A stretch of 34,156 nt of DNA from an uncultured bacterium (GTDB taxonomy: Bacteria > Bacillota > Clostridia > Lachnospirales > Lachnospiraceae). Numbering within the stretch: position 1 is the first letter of the stretch; each line of letters starts with the position of its first letter. Below are positions 24,733 to 33,551 of the stretch, one piece after another. The position numbers and the translations under genes are program-made. Under the pieces are notes generated by a model. That model was given only the letters and a program-made list of their open reading frames with translations. It ran no database searches and was not told the origin of the DNA. Where the stretch lies: assembly GCA_947643145.1 (NCBI GenBank), contig CANRVD010000031.1, forward strand, positions 1 through 34,156. The letters run 5' to 3'.

Positions 24733-26100
24733 TCATCCTACTGTGATGGATTCCTCCGGCAGACGAACTGCGGACTGTTTATCCCGCATGGTAAATGCAA
24801 GCACCATGGAAATCGGGCCAATCCTACCAAGAAACATACAGATAATAATTATCACTTTGCCAGGCAAAGCCATCAATGGGGTATAATCCCTGGTCAAGCC
24901 TGCCGTCCCAAGCGCGCTGTACACTTCAAAAATAATATCTGCCGGATTTCCCTGCTCCAATAGAAACATGCCCATTAACGCCAAAATACTTGCCATAAAA
25001 CTGATTAATACAATCGCAACTGCTTTTCTTACTGTCTTTGCAGATATCCGTCTGTGAAAACATGTAATATCCGTCTGCCCCCTGACAGTTGCCATTACAG
25101 TAATCAGGATAACGGCAATGGTACCGGTTTTTACACCACCTGCCGTTCCTGCAGAAGACCCGCCAATGAACATCAAAATGACCGACAGAATAACAGAAGG
25201 CGCCGAAAGCCCTGCCTGTGAAATGGTTGCAAAACCTGCTGTCCTTGTTGTTACTGACTGAAAAACCGCCGCCAGAAGCTTCCCTCCGAGCGTATAATTT
25301 CCTATAGTGCCCGGATTATGATATTCAAATACCAGATATAAAATACTTCCTGACACAATCAGAAAAAATGTCATAGAAAGCACAACCTTACTGTGCAGTG
25401 AAATATTATGAAACCCGGCTGACTTTCTGGTATCCCCGGACAACTTCAGCCGAATAAAAGAAATTATATCCCACCAGACAATAAACCCAATCCCACCAAG
25501 CACAATCAGACACATCGTAACAATATTCACCCATACATTATGCACATACGGCATAAAACTGCTGTCTCCAAGTACATCGATTCCAGCATTGCAAAACGCA
25601 GAAACTGCATGAAATACAGAATACCAGACTCCCCTTGTAAAGCCGTATTCCGGCACAAAAACCGGAAGATAGCATACCGCTCCAATGCCCTCTACAATAA
25701 ATGTCCCGCGAAATACCCTTTTCAAAAAACTGACAAGCCCCTTAAGGGTATCCATATTAAAAGAATCTCCTAATAACATACGGTTTCTCATAGAAATCCT
25801 CTTTCCCAGTGCCAGCATTACTGTCATGGTCATGGTAACTACTCCAAGCCCTCCTGTCTGAATCAGCACTAAAATCACAATATGACCAAACAGACTCCAG
25901 TGTGATGCTGTTGTTACTGTTACCAGTCCGGTCACACATATGCTGGTAGTTGAAGTAAACAGCGCATCAATAAACGGCGTTGCATGGCCATCCGCCGCAG
26001 ATATTGGCAAAGACAGCATAACGGCACCCACAAGATTTGCAAATAAAAAACTTAATATAATAATTTGTGTCGTGGACAAGTGTTTTTCTATAAAACTCAT
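24733..26100 (-). CDS. ktrB: KtrB/TrkH-type potassium transporter membrane subunit
   Basis: A 455-aa membrane protein with four M1-P-M2 units. Selectivity-loop glycines are seen in SICVTGLVTV, FCNAGIDVLG, TRTAGF and ALGTAGLTRDY. The length and the partner gene fit KtrB rather than the longer proteobacterial TrkH. The ATG at 26100 is preceded by GGAGG, which lies inside the four-codon upstream extension, so that extension is not used. It is followed by ktrA after 150 bases and the two should form one operon. I looked for a c-di-AMP (ydaO) riboswitch in the leader and did not see one. Confidence 0.92.
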   Translation of the reverse strand: MSFIEKHLSTTQIIILSFLFANLVGAVMLSLPISAADGHATPFIDALFTSTTSICVTGLVTVTTASHWSLFGHIVILVLIQTGGLGVVTMTMTVMLALGKRISMRNRMLLGDSFNMDTLKGLVSFLKRVFRGTFIVEGIGAVCYLPVFVPEYGFTRGVWYSVFHAVSAFCNAGIDVLGDSSFMPYVHNVWVNIVTMCLIVLGGIGFIVWWDIISFIRLKLSGDTRKSAGFHNISLHSKVVLSMTFFLIVSGSILYLVFEYHNPGTIGNYTLGGKLLAAVFQSVTTRTAGFATISQAGLSAPSVILSVILMFIGGSSAGTAGGVKTGTIAVILITVMATVRGQTDITCFHRRISAKTVRKAVAIVLISFMASILALMGMFLLEQGNPADIIFEVYSALGTAGLTRDYTPLMALPGKVIIIICMFLGRIGPISMVLAFTMRDKQSAVRLPEESITVG

Positions 26101-26442
26101 TTTCCCCTCCAAACCATGTGATTACTAAAAAACATCAGTAGTATATCACATTTTCAAGCAAGAATACATAGTTACTATTTACGGCTGTTCTAAACATCAT
26201 GCGAAAAACCAAATGGCACTCAAAATTATAGCTTATTACCAAAAAATGTGCTATACTAAAGGAAGAATATTTTACGAACCTCTGAATGATGTCGATTAGC
26301 GCCATTCGGAGTAAGGATTAGTAACTGCTAACTTGTTTGTACCGCGAAGCTGGTGGGAAGTAAAGGCTATTTTATATAGCAATCTGGTTTTATGCATGGT
26401 GTTTAGAATGACCGTGAACCATAGCGTATCAGAAAAGCTTAC
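26101..26442 (+). promoter_or_regulatory. Intergenic region with a long structured-looking leader for the sugar-binding gene
   Basis: An extended -10 (TGCTATACT, 26249-26257) would start an approximately 180-base leader. In it I can pair CTCTGAATG/CATTCGGAG (26280-26311), TTAG/CTAA (26318-26331), ACC/GGT enclosing GCGAAGC (26341-26354), GCTAT/ATAGC (26366-26380) and GGTT..CATGGT/ACCGTG..AACC (26386-26420). It does not match a riboswitch I know. The ktrB promoter side (26101-26160) shows TATACT at 26139-26144 on the minus strand. Confidence 0.45.
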
Positions 26443-27537
26443 GTGAATATGAAAAAGAAAATTTTACCATTACTGTTAATCGCAGCCATGTCATTAACAG
26501 GCTGTGCTGGTGGAACGCAGGAATCTTACTCCACAAAAGTAAAGACGAGTGACGAACAGATTCTTGCATCTACGCAATTTGGCTCAGGTGACGCAGTCAC
26601 AAATGTTGGAGGGGCTTCAAAGGACGACAGCAAGAAGGAAGCTTCTAATAAGACTTCTTCCGGTGATGCTCCAAATGTATGGTTTATCAATAATGCCAAT
26701 GGTATCGGATGGTCAGCCGCCCTCACCTCAAGCATGAACGGAACCTTTGATACGGATGCTTATGATTATACCTTTGTAGACGGACAAGGAGACTTTAATG
26801 TGCAGATTGAGGCAATGAATAATGCTATTGCAGATAAAGCAGACGTTATCTGTCTCGACCCAATTCAGGAAGATGGGTTTGATGATGTCTTAAAAGCCGC
26901 AAAAGATGCCGGCTGTAAGGTCTTTCTTGTAGACAGAATGGTATCAGCAGATGAAAGTCTGTATGAAGGCTGGCTTGGTTCTAATTTTGACCTGGAAGGC
27001 GAAAATGCCGGCAAATGGCTGGTGGAGCAGGCTGATGGCAAAAAAATGAATATTGTAGTGCTTCAGGGTGGAAAGGGAGCATCTGCCCAGATTGGACGCC
27101 ATGACGGGTTTAACAGGATTATCGAAAAAGAGAAGAATTTCACAATCCTTGCAGAAGAGATGGCTGATTTCGATAAGGCAAAAGCAAAGACCCTTATGTC
27201 AAAGTACTTAGATACATATGGTGATAAAATTGATGTTATTGTAACACATAATGATACTATGTGTTATGGTGTAATCGAAGTTTTGAATGAAAAGAACATT
27301 GACCCTAATGATTATATAATCATGTCCTTTGACGGCGAGGCAGAAGTATTTAAGCTGATGGTAGATAATGCGAAAGTAGACCTCTGCGTGGAGTGTAACC
27401 CTCTCCTCGGCCCGGCCACGGAAGAATTAGTTGCCAAAATGATTGCCGGTGAGACAATAGACAAAACAAATTATGTAGATGAAGGTGTGTTCACTGCTGA
27501 TATGGCAGCGCAGGAACTTCCAAACCGCCAATACTAA
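26443..27537 (+). CDS. Sugar-binding lipoprotein (type 1 periplasmic-binding family)
   Basis: A 364-aa lipoprotein counted from GTG 26443 (ATG at 26449 is an alternative; neither has a clear Shine-Dalgarno). The signal ends LTGC with Cys21, followed by a Ser/Lys-rich linker. The binding-protein fold (about 60-355) belongs to the galactose/ribose group, with VWFINN...GIGWSAAL, ADVICLDPIQEDGF and VIVTHNDTMCYGVIEVL. No ABC permease or ATPase accompanies it; the next gene, 47 bases on, is a dCache chemoreceptor. It may therefore act as a sensor subunit rather than for uptake, which is inference. Confidence 0.88.
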   Translation: MNMKKKILPLLLIAAMSLTGCAGGTQESYSTKVKTSDEQILASTQFGSGDAVTNVGGASKDDSKKEASNKTSSGDAPNVWFINNANGIGWSAALTSSMNGTFDTDAYDYTFVDGQGDFNVQIEAMNNAIADKADVICLDPIQEDGFDDVLKAAKDAGCKVFLVDRMVSADESLYEGWLGSNFDLEGENAGKWLVEQADGKKMNIVVLQGGKGASAQIGRHDGFNRIIEKEKNFTILAEEMADFDKAKAKTLMSKYLDTYGDKIDVIVTHNDTMCYGVIEVLNEKNIDPNDYIIMSFDGEAEVFKLMVDNAKVDLCVECNPLLGPATEELVAKMIAGETIDKTNYVDEGVFTADMAAQELPNRQY

Positions 27538-27584
27538 AGCGCTTGAAACTCAGGCGCCACCAAACATGAAAGTAGGTGTAACGA

Positions 27585-29639
27585 TTGCGAAATAAAGAAA
27601 AGATAATTGACTCTTCAAAGAGAACAGGGAAGTTTTCCCTCACTTCTCTGAATCCTGTAAAAAGTGTAATTGCCCGCGGATATTATACTGCACTGCTATC
27701 GATTATCATTGTACTGATAGCTTCCTATCTGACTACAATTCCCGGTGCAAGAAGTTCACTTTCAGATCAGGCAGAAAATAATATGCTGGATTTGTCCCAG
27801 TCCTATATTAAAATTCTGGAAGCCAAAATCAGTGCCATTAATAATACAGCTGAATACATGAATACCGACGGTGACTTCTACAGTTGTTTGATACAGGGCG
27901 GTGAGCCTTCTCTGATTACGGCTAACTTAAAATCCTTTATCAAAGATAACCCCGGCTATTTATCTGCTGCGGTTTATGATAAGGACGGCAACTTTGTCAC
28001 TGCATCAGAAGATAGTTATTCCAAGGACAGCAACCCCTATTATGTGAATGCTGCCTTATCCATGCAGCAGCCTATGCAAAGCGACTATTTAAAAGCTGGT
28101 GATGAACACTGTATTATCTGCGCTGTACCGTTAATTAATGCGGGTACTCTATTTGGATGTGTTGCTATCACCGTTCCAGTACAGAATTTTACGGCTGAAC
28201 TCGCCTCTGTTAAATTACAGGATATGGAATCCAGCTTTGCTTATCTTCTGACTCCTTTGGGACACTTTTTATATCATCCCGACAGTACGTATATCGGACA
28301 GATTACAGGTGAAGAAATTATACGTGATATGATTTCCAAGAGGAACGTAGTGTCTGCGGTACTTCATTTCAACTATGAAGGAGAAAAAATTGCAGGTCTT
28401 GCAACCTCTACAACAAATGGCTGGACACTGATTATACAGGCAGATAAGGGTGAGCTTTTGGCGCCTGTAACGAACACGGCATTAAAATCCATTACCTTCT
28501 GTATTGTTATTGCCATCTTAGTATCAGTCTTTGCTTACCTTGCTATCTACATATTCCTGCATCCAATTGCTTTGATGACAAAGGAAATAACAAATATTTC
28601 TTCTTTGGATTTTACATCAACAGAATCTATTGATAAACTTACTAAGGAGCAAACTGAGATTGGTACTATGGCAAGAGAAATCAAGAAGATGCATAGCAAC
28701 ATTAAAAATGTTATCAGCAATCTGAATGAACTCACAGAAAACATCAGCACAGGAAGTACTGCTCTTAATGATATTGCTTCCAGTCTGACAGACTGCTCCT
28801 CTGAAAATTCTGCTGTATCCGAAGAACTCGCATCTGGTATGGAGCAAACGACGAATACAGTTAATGCCATTAAGGGGCAGGTTGATACCATCAAAAGCCG
28901 TACAGTCGAAATCAACAGACAATCGCACAACACGATTGACCTTTCGGAAGCCATTATGGAACGTGCTACGAATGCAAAACAGTCAGCAATACAGGCCGCA
29001 AACAGTACACGCGCTATGTACAGTCAGGTCAGTGTTGAAGCCCGCACCGCTTTAGAGCAGTCAAAGGCAGTTTCAAAGATTAATGATTTGACAAAGAATA
29101 TCCTTGACATTGCCGAGCAGACTTCCCTTCTTGCCCTGAATGCAAATATTGAAGCTGCAAAATCCGGTAAATACGGAAAGGGATTTGCTGTTGTAGCAAA
29201 GGAAATCAGTAATCTTGCAGAACAATCCTCCAATACCGTTTCCAATATTATTGCTATTGTAAACGAAGTAACAGCCGCTGTAAATAATATTGACGCCTGC
29301 TTGACAAATACCCTGAATTTCATTGATGAATCCGTTATGAAAGATTATGATAACTTTACAGAAATCAGCAATACCTATCACGAGGATGCCGAATCCTTCC
29401 AGTCTACCTTGGAAGAGATTACCCATTCCCTGAAGAGCCTCGAAGTGGCAACCAATGATATTGCAATGGCGATTTCCGGAATTACCGTAACCATCAGTGA
29501 ATCCTCAGAAGGTATCGTAACCATTGCAGACAGATCAACCGAAGTTGTTAATCTATCGGATAATACCTATAATCAGGTTAAACGAAATGGCGAAATGGCT
29601 GATACCTTACAGGATATTGTTGATAAATTCAAGTTGTAG
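27585..29639 (+). CDS. Methyl-accepting chemotaxis protein with dCache ligand domain
   Basis: A 684-aa receptor with TM1 at about 34-54, an extracellular double-Cache domain (about 55-295; [24 protein letters not shown]), TM2 at about 302-325, a HAMP-like linker (326-378) and a signalling coiled coil. The tip is at about 505-545 ([18 protein letters not shown]). The start is TTG at 27585 with AGGTG eight bases upstream; the nearby in-leader ATG frame stops after nine codons. It follows the sugar-binding lipoprotein in the same operon, so the lipoprotein could present sugar to this receptor. It is terminated by the stem at 29703. Confidence 0.88.
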   Translation: MRNKEKIIDSSKRTGKFSLTSLNPVKSVIARGYYTALLSIIIVLIASYLTTIPGARSSLSDQAENNMLDLSQSYIKILEAKISAINNTAEYMNTDGDFYSCLIQGGEPSLITANLKSFIKDNPGYLSAAVYDKDGNFVTASEDSYSKDSNPYYVNAALSMQQPMQSDYLKAGDEHCIICAVPLINAGTLFGCVAITVPVQNFTAELASVKLQDMESSFAYLLTPLGHFLYHPDSTYIGQITGEEIIRDMISKRNVVSAVLHFNYEGEKIAGLATSTTNGWTLIIQADKGELLAPVTNTALKSITFCIVIAILVSVFAYLAIYIFLHPIALMTKEITNISSLDFTSTESIDKLTKEQTEIGTMAREIKKMHSNIKNVISNLNELTENISTGSTALNDIASSLTDCSSENSAVSEELASGMEQTTNTVNAIKGQVDTIKSRTVEINRQSHNTIDLSEAIMERATNAKQSAIQAANSTRAMYSQVSVEARTALEQSKAVSKINDLTKNILDIAEQTSLLALNANIEAAKSGKYGKGFAVVAKEISNLAEQSSNTVSNIIAIVNEVTAAVNNIDACLTNTLNFIDESVMKDYDNFTEISNTYHEDAESFQSTLEEITHSLKSLEVATNDIAMAISGITVTISESSEGIVTIADRSTEVVNLSDNTYNQVKRNGEMADTLQDIVDKFKL

Positions 29640-29702
29640 GCTTAACTTCAGTTCCGCTGTAACCTATGGTTTATCAGCATATATCGCAGGAACGTAAAAG
29701 CA

Positions 29703-29753
29703 AATAGAGTCTGGCTGTTATCTTAAGACAGAAGATAACAGCCAGACTCTATT
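29703..29753. terminator. Very long perfect stem-loop after the chemoreceptor gene
   Basis: A 22-bp perfect stem (29703-29724 with 29732-29753) and 7-base loop. The T-run is poor on both sides (ATTATATG), but position and stability suggest a terminator, probably working in both directions. Confidence 0.75.
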
Positions 29754-29874
29754 ATATGCTGCTGACCTGGCCCAAACATTAATATCTGTAATCTGCTTGT
29801 TTTCATCGACCACCACCATTTAAAAATATTCTCATCGCAAACACCCTATACACTTCCATTGAATCGTTTTCATG

Positions 29875-30684
29875 CTACATATTTTCTATAATACAATACA
29901 CTTTTTCAGACCATTCCCAAATATCCTTACAGTCATTTTCCACATATATAACACGCTCTAGTAAATTATCTGGAATAGCCGCTTCCATTTCATCTCTTAA
30001 CTCTGTTGGAATAACAATGGCATCCACCCAATCCTTAAGTATAATCCCGTTTTTTACTTTCATTGGCAAAACACCATCAAAGACTACTTGCGGATGCTGA
30101 ACCAACTTGTCATATTCGAAATAGAATCTTACTCCAGGTGTAAAATTCGCACCCAAGTCTTCTTCATCAGGAAATCTTCCAAGCTTTCTCTCCATTACAA
30201 GTCTGTCGCCCGCCTGACAATTCCCCCAAGCCAGCATGACATACTCAAAATAATCAGCTGGATCATTAGCTGCATTTCTCTTTTCTGCTATCAGTTCCTC
30301 CACTGGAACTTTTCTCGCATTAAGTGCAGATAACAACTTTCCAGATTCTAAAATCTTTACTGCATTATCAGGAGATGTTGTATGGCATACATATTCCGTA
30401 ACACATCCTTTCCTATGAGGACATGCCGTACATTCTGTTATCAGACTCGGACGTGATATATTAATATACCTATCCTTATCCATAAGCTTTTGGTTAATGA
30501 CGGTGAGCAATTCTTCCTTATCACATTGGATTTCGCACTTACGTCCATTTGCTCTTTCATATTCCATAAAATCAATAAGATTACGTATCTCCCAATCTGT
30601 AATCTGTGGATAACTTGAAAGTTTTTTATACAAAACTCCGTCCCACACTTCTGTAAATTCAAAATCACCAACTTTTATCAGCAT
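29875..30684 (-). CDS. Cys-containing protein of unknown function (269 aa)
   Basis: I do not recognise it with confidence. There is no signal or membrane segment. Visible features are a cysteine cluster C85-x2-C88-x5-C94 (ECTACPHRKGC), C100-H101 directly followed by TTSPDNAVKILESGKLLSA, and a later FTPGVRFYFEYDKL...VFDGVLPMK. The string HTTSPDNAVKILESGKLLSA is reminiscent of the His-Thr/Ser start of ADP-ribosyltransferase or DarT-like folds, but I cannot show a full match. The start at 30684 has AGGAGGTG at good spacing (30687 is possible). A near-consensus promoter lies at 30806-30833. It sits among radical-SAM and WYL genes. Confidence 0.7.
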   Translation of the reverse strand: MLIKVGDFEFTEVWDGVLYKKLSSYPQITDWEIRNLIDFMEYERANGRKCEIQCDKEELLTVINQKLMDKDRYINISRPSLITECTACPHRKGCVTEYVCHTTSPDNAVKILESGKLLSALNARKVPVEELIAEKRNAANDPADYFEYVMLAWGNCQAGDRLVMERKLGRFPDEEDLGANFTPGVRFYFEYDKLVQHPQVVFDGVLPMKVKNGIILKDWVDAIVIPTELRDEMEAAIPDNLLERVIYVENDCKDIWEWSEKVYCIIENM

Positions 30685-30805
30685 CATTTCACCTCCTGCA
30701 TGCCTTTTTCCTTTAAAATCAATTACCATATGCATGCTTTGCAAGAAGTACTTTACATTCCCTTATGGCTTAGTCAAGTCTCTAAGAAACAATATCACGT
30801 AAAAT

Positions 30806-30833
30806 ATTATAAAATAATTCCCTTTTTTGTCAA
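30806..30833 (-). promoter_or_regulatory. Near-consensus sigma-A promoter
   Basis: On the minus strand TTGACA (30828-30833) and TATAAT (30806-30811) are separated by 16 bases. It is about 120 bases upstream of the 269-aa gene and is the only good promoter candidate for it. Confidence 0.75.
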
Positions 30834-30848
30834 GTTCCGCAAGCCATT

Positions 30849-30962
30849 TCAGATGTCATATTTGAACTCTAAAACATTACGTTCCCTCTCTGCGTCAAAG
30901 ATAATCCCGTTCTGACGGTTCCGTTCCTTATAAATCTTCAGCAATTTTGGATATGGAACATA
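30849..30962 (-). pseudogene. Remnant coding frame without start (37 codons)
   Basis: An open frame bounded by TAA and TGA reads YVPYPKLLKIYKERNRQN..., continuing GIIFDAERERNVLEFKYDI. The composition looks like a real protein C-terminus, but no start codon or ribosome site exists. It lies between the SPL gene and the promoter at 30806. It may be the 3' end of a deleted gene. I do not recognise the parent. Confidence 0.35.
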
Positions 30963-30973
30963 TTACTCATACT

Positions 30974-31858
30974 TTATTTCACTTCCAGGTCCCAAATACT
31001 TAATTGTTTGTTATTGTCCTTTTCTTCAAAAGCATGCAGGTAATTAAATATTTGCTCATTAGAATGCAAAATTCCATTTTCCTCACATCTTTGATGAAAA
31101 AACCGCATTAAATCTCTGTTATTAGGACTTTCAATCATATACTTGTTTCCATATGTGTACATATATTTTTCTTTTAGATAAGGGAACAATCGCTCTAACT
31201 GTTCATAGAAATACTCTCGGTTTCCTTCTCTGAGAGTCAGCCCCATTCCGAAACAGATGACACCATAAACCTTTGCCTCAATACACATATCCAAAATGCC
31301 ACAGATATTGTCTTTTGTATCGTTAACGAATGGTAAAACAGGCGTCAGCCATACAACTGTTGGTATTCCTGCATCCCGCAGCTTTTTCAATACTTCAAAG
31401 CGTTCACTTGTTGTACTTACATTCGGCTCAATCTTTTTACATAAATCTTCATTATAAGTAGTCAAAGTTATTTGCACAACACATTTTGTCTTTTCATTTA
31501 TTTTCTGCAGAAGGTCTATATCTCTCAAAATGCGGCTTGATTTTGTAATGACCGTAAATCCAAACCCCTGCTCATATATTAAGTGCAAAGCCTTCCTGAC
31601 ATTTCCTATCTCCATTTCCAACGGAATATAAGGGTCTGTCATAGAGCCGGTGCCTATCATACATTTTTTACGCTTATGAGTAAGAGCATACTCCAACAAG
31701 TCAATCGCATTTTCCTTGACTTCAATATCCTCAAAAGCGTGTTCCATGTGATAACATTTGCTTCTGGAGTCACAATAAATGCACCCGTGAGAGCAGCCAC
31801 GGTATAAATTCATCCCATTCTTATCCGATAATATTCCTTTTGCTTTCACGAAGTGCAT
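30974..31858 (-). CDS. Radical SAM protein, SPL (spore photoproduct lyase-like) family
   Basis: A 294-aa radical SAM enzyme. The [4Fe-4S] cluster motif is CSHGCIYC (C22-x3-C26-x2-C29), the spacing of this family. Conserved lines follow: MIGTGSMTDPYIPLE, FTVITKSSRILRDIDLL, and TPVLPFVNDT near the barrel end. It may repair a DNA or nucleotide lesion; many such proteins are annotated as Rv2578c-like or DNA repair photolyase, but their true substrate is unknown. GTAAGGAGG precedes the ATG. A second, partial family member lies at 33552. Confidence 0.88.
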   Translation of the reverse strand: MHFVKAKGILSDKNGMNLYRGCSHGCIYCDSRSKCYHMEHAFEDIEVKENAIDLLEYALTHKRKKCMIGTGSMTDPYIPLEMEIGNVRKALHLIYEQGFGFTVITKSSRILRDIDLLQKINEKTKCVVQITLTTYNEDLCKKIEPNVSTTSERFEVLKKLRDAGIPTVVWLTPVLPFVNDTKDNICGILDMCIEAKVYGVICFGMGLTLREGNREYFYEQLERLFPYLKEKYMYTYGNKYMIESPNNRDLMRFFHQRCEENGILHSNEQIFNYLHAFEEKDNNKQLSIWDLEVK

Positions 31859-31961
31859 TATATGTCCTCCTTACATTTTAGCACAATTTTCTATGTGCTT
31901 TTTGTTTTTTCATTACCCAACCATAATGACTTGCAGTAACAATATACCAACGCAGCTAAAA

Positions 31962-32228
31962 TTACGTTGTTTTCCACCGCTTGAGTGTTGGAAAAAACTT
32001 TTTCATCATACTGCGGGCTTCATTTTCTGTCATATCAGAATGAGCCTTAACCATATGAGGAATACAAAACTCTATCATTTCATCCATTGTGCAATCACTT
32101 GTAAAAGCACCATTTTCAAAACAATACTTGCAGTAATCCTCATTTTTGCTTCCATCCATATTTCTCCCATACATTTCATCGGTATTGCCCATTGGCATAC
32201 CACAACATTGACAATATTTTTCGTTCAT
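31962..32228 (-). CDS. Small zinc-ribbon protein
   Basis: An 88-aa protein with a CxxC-type ribbon: C6, C8, C9 in YCQCCGMPMG, and C33 and C36 in DYCKYC, then a helical tail FCIPHMVKAHSDM...KRWKTT. This looks like the putative zinc-ribbon family often found next to YafY/WYL regulators. The start at 32228 follows AGGAGG; 17 codons of upstream frame are leader. It is downstream of the WYL gene on the same strand, and an operator-like dyad (32288-32302) lies about 60 bases before it, so the WYL protein probably represses it. Confidence 0.8.
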   Translation of the reverse strand: MNEKYCQCCGMPMGNTDEMYGRNMDGSKNEDYCKYCFENGAFTSDCTMDEMIEFCIPHMVKAHSDMTENEARSMMKKFFPTLKRWKTT

Positions 32229-32287
32229 ATTCCATCCTCCTAAATTAGAATTTGTTTCGTTACAAAAATAGTGTAACACGCAAATAC

Positions 32288-32302
32288 TGACACCCTATGT
32301 CA
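32288..32302. promoter_or_regulatory. Operator-like dyad 1, before the zinc-ribbon gene
   Basis: TGACACCCTATGTCA, a 5-5-5 inverted repeat. It overlaps the WYL stop codon (TCA at 32300). A TACACT -10-like hexamer is placed 22 bases past its TTGACA on the minus strand. Identical over 24 bases to 33233-33256. Confidence 0.7.
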
Positions 32303-33196
32303 AGATTTATATTTTTCATAAATCTTTTTTGCCTGTTCTGCCACAATATCCCTCAGATACGCAGGCTCTATAATATCTACTTGCGTTCCGAATGATAACA
32401 AATACCCTATTAACCATTCATCTTCTGGCATTTCAGCAGATACAAGTAAATCTCCGTTTTCCTTTTTGCTTACCCTCGTTATATCAAATTCATCATAAAC
32501 CCGATAGGACATATATTTCGGGAAACGCAATATAATTGTATTGTAGGCTTGACTTGGTGTTTCATCTAATTCTGGAAAGGAACTTTTGCAGAAACCGTCC
32601 GTAAGAACTTCTAAATCTATAATGCGGGTTAGTTTAAAAATACGATAATCCTGCTTTTCCGTACAATACGCTTTTAAGTACCACGACATAGACCTATATA
32701 ACATTTTTAACGGTTGGACAATTCTTTCTCTAATTGTTCCATAGGAATTTACATAGATTATTTTTACGCATTTTCGATGAATTACCGCTGATTTCAGTAA
32801 TTCAAATTTCTCATTGTCAGTTCCTTTATTTCCCCATCTGGAAAAATCCACTTCAAGCCAATTCTCCGAACTAAGATGAAATATTGCGGAAAGTTTTTGT
32901 AATGTCTCGCTGCTGCTAATATTTTGTGTAAAGTTTATGCTTTGTAAGGCCGTTAATATTTCCTGCTTTTCTTCTTCTGACAATACGGATCTATCTAAAA
33001 CAAAATCATTCATCAAATGAATACCGCCGTTTCGACCTGCCTCTGCAAAAATAGGGATACCAGCTCCGCTTAAAGCATCAACATCTCTGTAAATAGTTCT
33101 TACGGAAACTTCAAATTTTTCTGCTAATTCTGGAGCTGTAGCCTGTCCTTTATTAAGTAAATGATACACAATCTTAAATAATCTGCTTTCCTGCAT
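32300..33196 (-). CDS. WYL-domain transcriptional regulator (YafY/DeoR type)
   Basis: A 298-aa regulator. The N-terminal winged helix (about 5-55) includes LLNKGQATAPELAEKFEVSVRTIYRDVDALSGAGIPI (shown by its core ELAEKFEVSVRTIYRDVDAL). A WYL-type ligand domain (about 125-210) contains KCVKIIYVNSYGTIRERIVQPLKMLYR and SWYLKAYC. The ATG at 33196 has AAGGGGGG upstream. The frame runs further to 33283, but that would include the TATAAT and operator. It likely represses itself and the zinc-ribbon gene via the two dyads. Its effector is unknown. Confidence 0.88.
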   Translation of the reverse strand: MQESRLFKIVYHLLNKGQATAPELAEKFEVSVRTIYRDVDALSGAGIPIFAEAGRNGGIHLMNDFVLDRSVLSEEEKQEILTALQSINFTQNISSSETLQKLSAIFHLSSENWLEVDFSRWGNKGTDNEKFELLKSAVIHRKCVKIIYVNSYGTIRERIVQPLKMLYRSMSWYLKAYCTEKQDYRIFKLTRIIDLEVLTDGFCKSSFPELDETPSQAYNTIILRFPKYMSYRVYDEFDITRVSKKENGDLLVSAEMPEDEWLIGYLLSFGTQVDIIEPAYLRDIVAEQAKKIYEKYKS

Positions 33197-33233
33197 TGTG
33201 GCCCCCCTTGATACTATTATAGCTCCCAAAACC

Positions 33234-33248
33234 TGACACCCTATGTCA
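33234..33248. promoter_or_regulatory. Operator-like dyad 2, before the WYL gene
   Basis: The same TGACACCCTATGTCA. On the minus strand its TTGACA is 22 bases before TATAAT, the same geometry as dyad 1. It lies about 40 bases upstream of the ATG at 33196 and is probably autoregulatory. Confidence 0.75.
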
Positions 33249-33551
33249 AGATTTATTATATTACTAAGGCGGTTAAATATCAATGTTTTTACTTGACTAA
33301 ATTTTTATCTGCCGCGTTGGTCTACGCTCTGCTACGGTCCGTGCTTATCAGATGTCCACTGGATATCTCCCATTTTTTATTTCCTTGATTATTTGGCTTT
33401 GATTTTCGGACTGTTTATGCTTTTGTATGTGTTCAAATCAGAGTATTGGTTACTGTTCATTCCAGACCAGTAACGAGTATTTCCGTTTTAGTTTTTTTGA
33501 CAAGCAGAACATATAAATGCTGTTTTTACAACTGGAAACCACGCTGGATAT
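33249..33551. other. Gene-free stretch with repeats, about 300 bases
   Basis: Holds the GGCGGTTAAATATCA word (33268-33282), a GC-richer block (33310-33345), AGATGTCC/GGATATCT hairpin with a 3-base loop (33350-33368) followed by a T-rich run on the plus strand, and GTTACTG/CAGTAAC (33449-33474), which resembles the hairpin at 2058-2079. No gene is visible. It may be a recombination scar or part of an element; this is a guess. Confidence 0.4.

Noticed and set aside
26101-26300. c-di-AMP riboswitch before ktrB
   Set aside because: Too little leader on the ktrB strand and no conserved ydaO-type segments seen.
26331-26360. T-box-like ACCGCG in the leader of the sugar-binding gene
   Set aside because: The conserved GGGTGG half of the T-box antiterminator is missing, and a T-box would not be expected before such a gene.
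33197-33283. Longer N-terminus for the WYL regulator
   Set aside because: It would translate the promoter and operator; the ATG at 33196 has a good ribosome site and begins the usual helix-turn-helix.
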